The translations under genes and the position numbers were made by a program. From contig CALASU010000099.1 of the NCBI GenBank assembly GCA_937888765.1, forward strand, positions 1-6,269: a stretch of DNA of 6,269 nucleotides. Reading direction: 5' to 3'. Under the pieces are notes generated by a model. The model saw nothing but the letters and a program-made list of their open reading frames with translations. It ran no database searches and was not told the DNA's origin. The DNA is from an uncultured Clostridia bacterium (GTDB taxonomy: Bacteria > Bacillota > Clostridia > Lachnospirales > Anaerotignaceae). Every line of letters starts with the position of its first letter. Position 1 is the stretch's first letter. This document shows, one piece after another, positions 1-5,850 of the stretch.

Positions 1-20
1 TTTATTATAACCAGAAACCC

Positions 21-3000
21 TTACGCTTTCAATGCCTCAAAGAAATTTTTGATCAGCTGCAAAGGTTTATCCCCTTCCCCTCTGCCGGGTTTGATGGTCA
101 GATAGGGATTTGCCCCTGCAGTAAAAAGATATTTCCCTTTTGCCTGTGCAATCATCTGTGTCAGATGTACAGGGTCGATATTGGGCTGCGGGCGGAATTC
201 CAGCAGGAGATTGCCATGCTTTTGACTGACTGCCGTGATCCCCATGTCATGTGCTTCTGCCTTAAGCAGAACAACCTCAAGCAGTAAACGTACACTTTTC
301 GGCAGATCGCCGTAGCGGTCTTCCAGTTCTTCCTGCAGTTCATAATATTCTTCCTGATTACGGATCCCCGCAATCTTTTTATACAGCTCCAGCCGCTGTT
401 CCTGATTCTTAATATAAAAATCAGGGATAAAGGCATTGATGTTGAGATCAATCGTTGTTTCAAAGGCTTCTTCCTTCGGTGCTTCGCCTTTCATCTGCTG
501 TACCTCTTCTTCCAATAAGCGGCAGTACATATCGTAGCCGATGGCTTCCATATGCCCATGCTGTTCGCCGCCGAGCAGATTCCCTGCACCGCGGATTTCC
601 AGATCCCGCATGGCAATTTTGAAGCCCGAACCAAATTCGGTAAATTCCCGAATGGTCTGCAATCGTTTTTCTGCCGCTTCCCGCAGGGTTTTATCTCTTC
701 TGTAGAGCAGATACGCATAGGCAATGCGGCTGCTTCGACCAACACGCCCTCTGAGCTGATACAGCTGAGAAAGACCCATTTTATCCGCATCCTGAATGAT
801 GATGGTATTCACATTGGAAATATCCAGACCTGTTTCGATGATGGTCGTGCAGACAAGTACATCAATCTCCCCTCTGATAAAATCTTCCATGATGCCCTCC
901 AGCTCCCGCTCCGACATCTGCCCATGTGCATATGCCACATTGGCTTCGGGTACAAGCTGCTGTATACGAAAGGCTTCTTCCGCAATCGTTTCCACACGGT
1001 TATACAGATAATACACCTGACCTTCTCTTGCCACTTCTCTGTGAATGGCTTCACGGATAAACTCAGGATTGTTTTCCATGACGTAGGTCTGAATGGGATG
1101 ACGTTCCTGCGGCGGTTCTTCCAGCAGACTCATATCTCTGATGCCCGAAAGGCTCATATGGAGCGTTCTGGGGATGGGGGTTGCCGATAATGTCAGCACA
1201 TCCACATTTTCCCTGAGTGCTTTCAGTTTCTCCTTATGTGCCACACCAAACCGCTGTTCTTCATCTACGATAATCAGCCCCAGATCCTTAAATTTTACAT
1301 CCTTCGACAGAATACGGTGTGTCCCGATCAGAATATCAGAATACCCTCTTTCCATATTGGTCAGGCTTTCTTTCTGCTGTTTTGTTGTACGGAAGCGGGA
1401 CAGCAGTTCAATCCTGATCGGATAGTCCGCCATACGCTGTGTAAAGGTATTGTAATGCTGCTGTGCAAGAATCGTCGTCGGTACCAGAAAAGCCACCTGT
1501 TTGCCCTCCTGCGCCGCCTTAAACGCCGCACGGATGGCAACCTCTGTCTTTCCATAGCCCACATCGCCGCAGATCAGCCTATCCATAACCTTTCCGCTTT
1601 CCATATCCTTTTTGACATCCTCAATGGCGTTCAGCTGGTCGTCTGTTTCCTCATAGGGAAAGGCTTCTTCAAATTCTCTCTGCCATACCGTATCTGCTCC
1701 GTACACAAAGCCCTTTGCCGCCGCACGCTTGGCATACAGTGCCACCAGATCCTCCGCCAGAATCTTAATGGCATTTCGTGCCTTTGTTTTGGCTCTTGCC
1801 CATTCCTGACCACCCAGTTTATTGATCTTCGGTGCACCTGCACCGATATATTTCTGTACTAAGTCCATTTTGTTGACAGGCACAAAAAGGTTACCGCCGT
1901 CCCGATAGGCAATCTTCATATAATCCTTTTGCACACCGTCCACAGTGATTTTTTCCAAGCCCTGAAAAATACCGATACCATGATGGTCATGCACCACATG
2001 ATCCCCAATGCGCAGATCAGTAAAGCTCTCAATCGCCGCTCCCTGCTTTTTGCGCTTACGTTTTCGCTGTCTTTCTCTGCCGCCGAATACCTCGCTGTCA
2101 CAGAAGACGGCAAAACGAATCCCGTCATAACGGAAGCCCTGTGAGATCGCCCCTCTTGTAACCCAGACCCCGCCTTTGGGTACTTGTGTTACAGGCTGTT
2201 CCACATAAACCGCTTCCACACCCCAGTTATTCAGCTCCTGTGTGATTCTCTGGGCACGCGTACCGCTGCCCGCCAGAATCCATGTGCCAAAGCCCTCTTT
2301 TTTGAGATACTGCAATTCCTCACAGAATAAATCCGCTCTCTGATGGAAAAACGGTGTAGAACGCACGGCGATATCTACCATATATTTCGGCTGAAAATCC
2401 GCTGTACGTCTGCTCAGACCCGCCAGCAGTACCTTCGACATTGGTTCTGCCTGCCGCAGGATTGCTGTATAATCAAACAGCATATGACTCTGCTCAGGCA
2501 GCACATAGCCCTGTGCGATTCTGCCCTGAATACTCTGTCGATATTCCTCCTGCAAAACATCCATATGTTCCCGCATTTTTTCCGGCTCATCAAATAAAAG
2601 AAGCGTATCCTCGGGCAGATAAGAAAGCAGACTGACAGGTTTTTCATAGAAATAGTCTACATATGCCCCCAAGGACGGCAATGCCTTTTCCTCTTTCAGG
2701 CGTTCCGCATCCTCGCCGACGGTTTCTTTCAGACGTTCCGCCGCTTCTGTCATACCCTGCTTTTCCAGCTTTTTCAGTGCTTTCTGAAAATCCTTACTGA
2801 TTCTTTCCGCCGCTGTGACTGCATCTTCTTCGGTATATACAATTTCCCGCATCGGGAAAATTTCTGTTTCCTCTAATTTGTCCACAGAACGCTGGCTCTG
2901 TGCGTCCATCCTGCGGATCGAATCCACTTCATCATCCCAGAATTCAATGCGGACAGCTTCCTCTGCCGTCAAAGACCATACATCCAGAATCCCCCCGCGT

Positions 3001-3515
3001 ACGGCAAACTGCCCGGGGCTTTCCACCAGTTCTGCACGTTCATAGCCCATACATACCAGTTTTTGTAAAAATACAGGAATATCCACAATATCCCCGACTT
3101 TTATCCCCAGAATAAAAGAAGAAAAGACTTCTTTCTGTGGATATTTATCCATCAAAGCCTCAATCGAAGCCACGATCACAGGAGGATTGCCTTTCAGCAG
3201 TCGTTCCAGAATCTGAAACCGCTGACGGTTCATTTCCATACTGTGCACGTCTGCACTGTAAAACAGGATATCCTTTGCAGGATAGTTCACACAATCCTTT
3301 ATAAAGAATTTCAGATCTTCCAGAATTTCCTTTGCCCGCAATTCGCTGTAAGTCAGAAGCAATAGCGGGCGGTTCGTGTCTTCTTTCATACAATATGCAA
3401 TATGATTTTTTGCCGCATCTATGACCCCTGTCACAAATACAGTGCCCTTGCCAATGCCCTCCAGAATCTCCCGATAAGCGGCAAGCTCCTGCATCGGTGC
3501 TGTTAAGCCTTTCAT
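21..3515 (-). CDS. mfd: Transcription-repair coupling factor Mfd (complete)
   Basis: An ATP-driven DNA translocase that binds RNA polymerase stalled at lesions, pushes it off the template and recruits UvrA for nucleotide excision repair. At 1164 residues it is full length for the family (about 1150-1180). The N-terminal UvrB-like module covers roughly residues 1-350, with the typical SPGQFAVRGGILDVW at 167-180. A very basic linker at 480-491 precedes the RNA polymerase interacting (CarD-like) domain at about 498-560. Helicase motifs follow: Walker A GDVGYGKT at 650-657, DEEQ at 751-754, SATPIPRTL at 777-785, TTIIETGLDIS at 890-900 and QLRGRVGR at 920-927. The translocation (TRG) motif region is about 962-988, and the C-terminal regulatory domain starts near 1020. 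All motifs look intact. The start is ATG with GAGGTG eight bases upstream. It begins two bases after the pth stop, so it is probably co-transcribed and translationally coupled. The stop is TAA; its terminator is outside the window or in the 20 bases left. Confidence 0.98.
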   Translation of the reverse strand: MKGLTAPMQELAAYREILEGIGKGTVFVTGVIDAAKNHIAYCMKEDTNRPLLLLTYSELRAKEILEDLKFFIKDCVNYPAKDILFYSADVHSMEMNRQRFQILERLLKGNPPVIVASIEALMDKYPQKEVFSSFILGIKVGDIVDIPVFLQKLVCMGYERAELVESPGQFAVRGGILDVWSLTAEEAVRIEFWDDEVDSIRRMDAQSQRSVDKLEETEIFPMREIVYTEEDAVTAAERISKDFQKALKKLEKQGMTEAAERLKETVGEDAERLKEEKALPSLGAYVDYFYEKPVSLLSYLPEDTLLLFDEPEKMREHMDVLQEEYRQSIQGRIAQGYVLPEQSHMLFDYTAILRQAEPMSKVLLAGLSRRTADFQPKYMVDIAVRSTPFFHQRADLFCEELQYLKKEGFGTWILAGSGTRAQRITQELNNWGVEAVYVEQPVTQVPKGGVWVTRGAISQGFRYDGIRFAVFCDSEVFGGRERQRKRKRKKQGAAIESFTDLRIGDHVVHDHHGIGIFQGLEKITVDGVQKDYMKIAYRDGGNLFVPVNKMDLVQKYIGAGAPKINKLGGQEWARAKTKARNAIKILAEDLVALYAKRAAAKGFVYGADTVWQREFEEAFPYEETDDQLNAIEDVKKDMESGKVMDRLICGDVGYGKTEVAIRAAFKAAQEGKQVAFLVPTTILAQQHYNTFTQRMADYPIRIELLSRFRTTKQQKESLTNMERGYSDILIGTHRILSKDVKFKDLGLIIVDEEQRFGVAHKEKLKALRENVDVLTLSATPIPRTLHMSLSGIRDMSLLEEPPQERHPIQTYVMENNPEFIREAIHREVAREGQVYYLYNRVETIAEEAFRIQQLVPEANVAYAHGQMSERELEGIMEDFIRGEIDVLVCTTIIETGLDISNVNTIIIQDADKMGLSQLYQLRGRVGRSSRIAYAYLLYRRDKTLREAAEKRLQTIREFTEFGSGFKIAMRDLEIRGAGNLLGGEQHGHMEAIGYDMYCRLLEEEVQQMKGEAPKEEAFETTIDLNINAFIPDFYIKNQEQRLELYKKIAGIRNQEEYYELQEELEDRYGDLPKSVRLLLEVVLLKAEAHDMGITAVSQKHGNLLLEFRPQPNIDPVHLTQMIAQAKGKYLFTAGANPYLTIKPGRGEGDKPLQLIKNFFEALKA

Positions 3516-3517
3516 AT

Positions 3518-4273
3518 TTATTTCACCTCATTTACAGCCTCGTTCTGCTGTTTTGGTTCTGTTGTGTTTGCTTTTTCAGTATTTGCCTCTGCTGTCTGTG
3601 CTGTCTGTTTCGCTTCTTCTGCTTTTGCTTCTTCTGCAGCTTTCTGCTTTTTGACTGTTTTTGCTTTCTGGTTCACGCGGTTCATCGCTTCATGGATACC
3701 GCGGGACAGCATCAGTTCTACGCCTTTTACCGCCTTTTCCTTGCCTTCTTCCATCATAGGCAGATCATCCGCATTGAATTTGGATAATACATAGTCAGCC
3801 AGATCCCAGCCATTGGGCTTTTCGCCCACGCCTACCTTTACACGATAGAACACATCTGTCCCCATCTGGTCAATGATGTTGCGGATACCGTTATGCCCGC
3901 CGTGGCTGCCCTTTTCACGGATACGCACACTGCCGCAGGGCAGGCTGATATCATCATAGATTACCACAAAGCGTTCCTGTGGAATTTTATAGAAGTTTAC
4001 GATCTCCCGCACGCTTTCGCCGCTCAGATTCATATATGTCTGCGGCTTTACCAGAAGTACACGCTTGCCGCGAATCGTACCATCCCCCACCAATGCTTTA
4101 TGCTTTGCCTTTGTAATCTCAATTTCATATTTTTCCGCCAGCAGATCCACCACATTAAAGCCTACATTATGCTTTGTTTCCTCGTACTGTCTGCCGGGAT
4201 TGCCCAAGCCAACGATGCAGAAAAATTCCTGTCCCTTGCTTTCCTGATTTTTAAATCTGTCAAATAAACCCAT
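3518..4273 (-). CDS. pth: Peptidyl-tRNA hydrolase with N- and C-terminal extensions
   Basis: Cytoplasmic esterase that releases peptides from peptidyl-tRNA dropped by ribosomes, recycling the tRNA (spoVC in Bacillus). All expected catalytic and binding residues are visible: N25 in GLGNPG, H35 in KHNVGF, N82 in KPQTYMNLSG, D107 in YDDISLPCG and N128 in SHGGHNGIRN. The conserved domain spans about residues 16-200. The protein has 251 residues, whereas family members usually have about 185-210. The excess is a leader of about 16 residues (MGLFDRFK...) before the usual FxIVGLGNPG start, and a tail of about 50 residues (201-251) rich in Ala, Glu, Lys, Thr and Gln, probably disordered. The ATG at 4273 is chosen because GGAGG lies five bases upstream; an in-frame TTG at 4309 would add 12 residues but has no comparable site. 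The gene is the first of a pth-mfd operon, and its last codons carry the mfd ribosome binding site. Confidence 0.96.
   Translation of the reverse strand: MGLFDRFKNQESKGQEFFCIVGLGNPGRQYEETKHNVGFNVVDLLAEKYEIEITKAKHKALVGDGTIRGKRVLLVKPQTYMNLSGESVREIVNFYKIPQERFVVIYDDISLPCGSVRIREKGSHGGHNGIRNIIDQMGTDVFYRVKVGVGEKPNGWDLADYVLSKFNADDLPMMEEGKEKAVKGVELMLSRGIHEAMNRVNQKAKTVKKQKAAEEAKAEEAKQTAQTAEANTEKANTTEPKQQNEAVNEVK
3524..3529 (-). promoter_or_regulatory. Ribosome binding site of mfd inside the end of pth
   Basis: GAGGTG on the minus strand, eight bases before the mfd ATG at 3515. These bases are also the Glu and Val codons near the pth C-terminus. Ribosomes finishing pth therefore uncover and occupy the mfd site, consistent with coupling. 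Confidence 0.75.
3592..3637 (-). repeat. Short in-frame tandem repeats in the pth tail
   Basis: GCTTCTTCTGC occurs at 3612-3622 and again at 3627-3637, a period of 15 bases that encodes an EEAKA-like pentapeptide repeat. CTGTCTGTG/CTGTCTGTT at 3592-3609 has a period of nine bases and encodes QTAQTA. All units are multiples of three, so replication slippage would change tail length without breaking the frame or the mfd start. Confidence 0.7.
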
Positions 4274-4278
4274 GCTTT

Positions 4279-4283
4279 CCTCC
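4279..4283 (-). promoter_or_regulatory. Ribosome binding site of pth
   Basis: GGAGG on the minus strand, five bases before the ATG at 4273. It supports the start that gives the MGLFDRF leader and argues against the TTG at 4309. Confidence 0.8.
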
Positions 4284-4371
4284 GTATTTCTCGCTATCTT
4301 CAAACACAACGGAAAGCCCTAATTTCGGCAATTAGAGCTGTTCCGGATCTTTCTTTATAATAATATACGTC

Positions 4372-4380
4372 ATTATAGCA
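4372..4380 (-). promoter_or_regulatory. Extended -10 promoter for pth-mfd
   Basis: TGCTATAAT on the minus strand combines a perfect TATAAT (4372-4377) with the TGN extension (4378-4380). No good -35 box lies 17 bases upstream (TGTATT), which is tolerated by extended -10 promoters. The start would be near 4365, leaving a leader of about 92 bases. An alternative reading uses TTGAAT with TATATT at an 18-base spacing slightly downstream. It lies just after the ldhA terminator, where a new promoter is needed. Confidence 0.65.
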
Positions 4381-4427
4381 CAGTCATTCAAAGAAATACA
4401 GCCTTTGTTTTTCTGTTTTTCGGACAT

Positions 4428-4460
4428 AAAAAAACGAGGAGAAACTTTCGTTTCTCCTCG
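4428..4460 (-). terminator. Strong intrinsic terminator of ldhA
   Basis: On the minus strand, CGAGGAGAAAC (4450-4460), a GAAA tetraloop (4446-4449) and GTTTCTCCTCG (4435-4445) form a perfect 11-bp stem followed by seven T (4428-4434). It begins 39 bases after the ldhA stop. It should make ldhA monocistronic and isolate the pth-mfd unit. There is no T run on the opposite side, so it is one-directional. Confidence 0.93.
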
Positions 4461-4499
4461 CAGAATCTACTTATGTAAAAAACACAAGATTAGATTAGA

Positions 4500-5477
4500 T
4501 TATTTTACTTCGTTAACCAGTTCTTCGCCAGCCAGGAATGCTTTAGCGTTGTCCAGAGTAACCAGAGCCATCTGTTCCAGAGCGTCTTTTGTCAGGAATG
4601 CCTGGTGACCGGACAGAACGAATTTAGGGTTAGCCAGCAGTCTTGCCAGTGTAGGATCTTTTTCTTTATCCATGCAGTTTTCGAAGAAGTATTCATGTTC
4701 TTTTTCGCAAACGTCAGCACCTACGCCGCCGAATTTACCAGCTTCCAGAGCGTCAGCCAGAGCTTCGGAGTCAACCAGACCACCACGAGCAACGTTGATG
4801 AAGATAACGCCATCTTTCATTTTGGAGATAGCTTCAGCGTTGATCATGTGTTTTGTAGCGGGCATCAGAGGGCAGTGGATGGAGATAACATCGGATTTAG
4901 CATACAGTTCATCCAGTGTTACGTAGTTCAGACCCAGGTTAGGGTTAGGGAATGCATCGTAAGCCAGGATTTCCATGCCGTAGCCTTTCAGGATGTTGAT
5001 CATGCACTGGCCGATTTTACCTGTACCGATAACACCTGCTGTTTTGCCATACAGGCAGATACCTGTCAGACCAGCGATGTCGAAGTTGAATTTTGTTGTT
5101 CTATCCCAACCCAGGTGTGTGTTTCTGTTGATTGTCATCAGCAGAGCAGCACCCTGTTCAGCAACAGACTGAGGGGAGTAAGCGGGTACACGCAGTACGG
5201 GCAGACCAGCAGCTTTAGCAGCTTCCAGATCTACGGAGTCGAAACCTGCACATCTCAGCAGCAGAACTTTGATACCCAGATCTTTCAGTGTGTTAACAAC
5301 TTCTGCGGGCAGTTCGTCGTTAACGAAAGAGCATGTAGCGTCATGACCAGCAGCCAGGTGAGCTGTTGCGGGTGTCAGTCTTTCGTTGAAGAATGTGATT
5401 TCATAGCCGTATTTTTCTGCCATGGGTTTGAAACCGTCAACCCAGTAAGATTTTGTGTCGAAAAATGCAATTTTCAT
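4500..5477 (-). CDS. ldhA: D-lactate dehydrogenase, E. coli LdhA type
   Basis: NADH-dependent cytoplasmic enzyme of the D-2-hydroxyacid dehydrogenase family, reducing pyruvate to D-lactate and regenerating NAD+ during fermentation. The 325-residue length is close to E. coli LdhA (329), and blocks such as LRCAGFDSVDLEAAK (74-88), LTGICLYGKTAGVIGTGKIG (137-156) and SGHQAFLT (289-296) resemble that protein closely by memory. The nucleotide-binding motif is G151-T-G-K-I-G156, with D174 at the end of the next strand, which favours NAD over NADP. The expected catalytic triad is R231 (NVARGG), E260 (DVCEKE) and H291. The start at 5477 is set by AGGAGG nine bases upstream. A TTG-initiated extension of 40 residues is open but would start inside the promoter. 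Codon use is strongly biased (GCT, CTG, GTT, AAC, GAA), unlike mfd, suggesting very high expression. It has its own promoter and terminator. A related 2-hydroxyacid substrate, such as phenylpyruvate or 2-oxoisocaproate, cannot be excluded from sequence. Confidence 0.9.
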   Translation of the reverse strand: MKIAFFDTKSYWVDGFKPMAEKYGYEITFFNERLTPATAHLAAGHDATCSFVNDELPAEVVNTLKDLGIKVLLLRCAGFDSVDLEAAKAAGLPVLRVPAYSPQSVAEQGAALLMTINRNTHLGWDRTTKFNFDIAGLTGICLYGKTAGVIGTGKIGQCMINILKGYGMEILAYDAFPNPNLGLNYVTLDELYAKSDVISIHCPLMPATKHMINAEAISKMKDGVIFINVARGGLVDSEALADALEAGKFGGVGADVCEKEHEYFFENCMDKEKDPTLARLLANPKFVLSGHQAFLTKDALEQMALVTLDNAKAFLAGEELVNEVK

Positions 5478-5483
5478 TGGTAT

Positions 5484-5492
5484 CTTCCTCCT
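5484..5492 (-). promoter_or_regulatory. Ribosome binding site of ldhA
   Basis: AGGAGGAAG on the minus strand, with AGGAGG at 5487-5492, nine bases from the ATG at 5477. This near-perfect site fixes the start and argues against the TTG-initiated extension to 5597. Confidence 0.9.
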
Positions 5493-5527
5493 AAAAATTT
5501 TAATAATAGTGGGTAGTAAAATTTTTA
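5492..5527 (-). promoter_or_regulatory. AU-rich stem-loop in the ldhA leader touching the Shine-Dalgarno sequence
   Basis: In the transcript, UAAAAAUUUUA (5517-5527) and UAAAAUUUUUA (5492-5502) form a perfect 11-bp stem with a 14-base loop. The final stem base is the first A of the AGGAGG ribosome binding site. Such a weak A-U stem could tune ribosome access, act as a stabilising leader structure, or simply keep the site open. The pairing is read from the sequence; its function is inference. Confidence 0.5.
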
Positions 5528-5579
5528 TGGCAAACGAAGACTTTTCGCCTAATTTCTTAGACAAATTTCCCTGCTTCGC

Positions 5580-5597
5580 TTGTTTTACTTTTAACAA
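5580..5597. promoter_or_regulatory. Rex-like operator overlapping the ldhA -10 box and start site
   Basis: The 18 bases TTGTTTTACTTTTAACAA match the clostridial Rex consensus TTGTTAA-N4-TTAACAA at 12 of its 14 defined positions: seven of seven in the half nearer the promoter and five of seven in the other. The site covers the predicted start near 5589 and the last two bases of the -10 box, where a bound repressor would block RNA polymerase. Rex is a redox sensor that leaves DNA when NADH rises, and lactate dehydrogenase genes are well-known targets in Firmicutes. The rex gene is not in this window. Confidence 0.65.
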
Positions 5598-5624
5598 TAT
5601 AATCCATTTCCCCTATTTTGTCAA
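5596..5624 (-). promoter_or_regulatory. Sigma-A-type promoter of ldhA
   Basis: On the minus strand, a perfect TTGACA -35 box (5619-5624) is followed by an exact 17-base spacer and TATATT as -10 box (5596-5601, five of six consensus bases). The predicted transcription start is near 5589, giving a leader of about 110 bases with no ATG in it. This is the strongest promoter match in the window and fits a highly expressed gene. Confidence 0.85.
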
Positions 5625-5640
5625 CCATGTTCCCATAAAA

Positions 5641-5656
5641 TTGGCAGTTTTGCCAA
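5641..5656. promoter_or_regulatory. Perfect palindrome upstream of the ldhA promoter, candidate regulator site
   Basis: TTGGCA (5641-5646), four bases, TGCCAA (5651-5656): a perfect 6-4-6 inverted repeat. Its centre is 60 bases upstream of the predicted ldhA transcription start and its near edge is 16 bases beyond the -35 box, a spacing used by class I activators. The half-site matches no regulator that I can name with confidence. It might instead be a weak hairpin, since TTTT follows it on the minus strand. Confidence 0.45.
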
Positions 5657-5658
5657 GG

Positions 5659-5685
5659 GCTTTTTTCATAGAATATCAAAAAAGC
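5659..5685. repeat. A/T-rich inverted repeat upstream of ldhA
   Basis: Perfect 8-bp arms, GCTTTTTT (5659-5666) and AAAAAAGC (5678-5685), flank an 11-base spacer. It lies between the prs terminator and the ldhA promoter, 35 bases or more upstream of the -35 box. The poly-A/T arms could act as an UP-like or bent element, be a regulator site, or be chance in A/T-rich DNA. No function is assigned. Confidence 0.4.
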
Positions 5686-5793
5686 AACAGTTTCCAAACA
5701 CATTCCCGCCGTGCTTTTTGGGTATTATTTTTTTACATCGCAGGAATGAACAATTTTTTATCAAAATCCTCATTTTCTTTTCTATATAGCAGA

Positions 5794-5823
5794 AAAGACC
5801 CGCTCTTTTCAGAACAGGTCTTT
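5794..5823 (-). terminator. Probable intrinsic terminator of prs
   Basis: On the minus strand, a continuous 13-bp stem (arms at 5811-5823 and 5794-5806, with two G-U pairs) closes on a GAAA tetraloop. It lies 27 bases past the prs stop. The T run is short and interrupted (TCTTTTCTGC, partly inside the stem), so termination may be incomplete and some read-through toward ldhA is possible. Confidence 0.65.
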
Positions 5824-5850
5824 ACAGGCATTTTTCTCAAAAATCGAATA

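Noticed and set aside
1..20. Terminator of mfd
   Set aside because: Only 20 bases remain after the stop and no complete hairpin can be seen in them.
552..1862. Two plus-strand open frames of about 210 residues (552-1190 and 1236-1862)
   Set aside because: Both are antisense to conserved Mfd helicase sequence, lack convincing ribosome binding sites and resemble no family.
4274..4309. 12-residue extension of Pth from a TTG at 4309
   Set aside because: TTG is a weak start with no clear binding site, and the ATG at 4273 has GGAGG at a good distance.
4605..5516. 303-residue open frame on the plus strand
   Set aside because: Antisense to ldhA. Its Cys/Ser/Gln/Phe-rich composition has no domain character, and it arises because ldhA's biased codons avoid those whose complement is a stop.
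5478..5597. 40-residue N-terminal extension of LdhA from a TTG at 5597
   Set aside because: The TTG lies in the -10/operator region, upstream of the predicted transcription start. ATG at 5477 has a near-perfect Shine-Dalgarno sequence and matches the family N-terminus (MKIAFFDTKS).
5639..5658. Sigma-54 promoter suggested by TTGGCA on the minus strand
   Set aside because: The required GG-N10-GC spacing is absent: the next GC is seven bases after the GG. A much better sigma-A promoter lies just downstream.
5641..5666. Plus-strand intrinsic terminator (hairpin, then GGGC and TTTTTT)
   Set aside because: No plus-strand gene exists upstream, the stem is only 6 bp, and four bases separate it from the T run. 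A regulator site is as likely.
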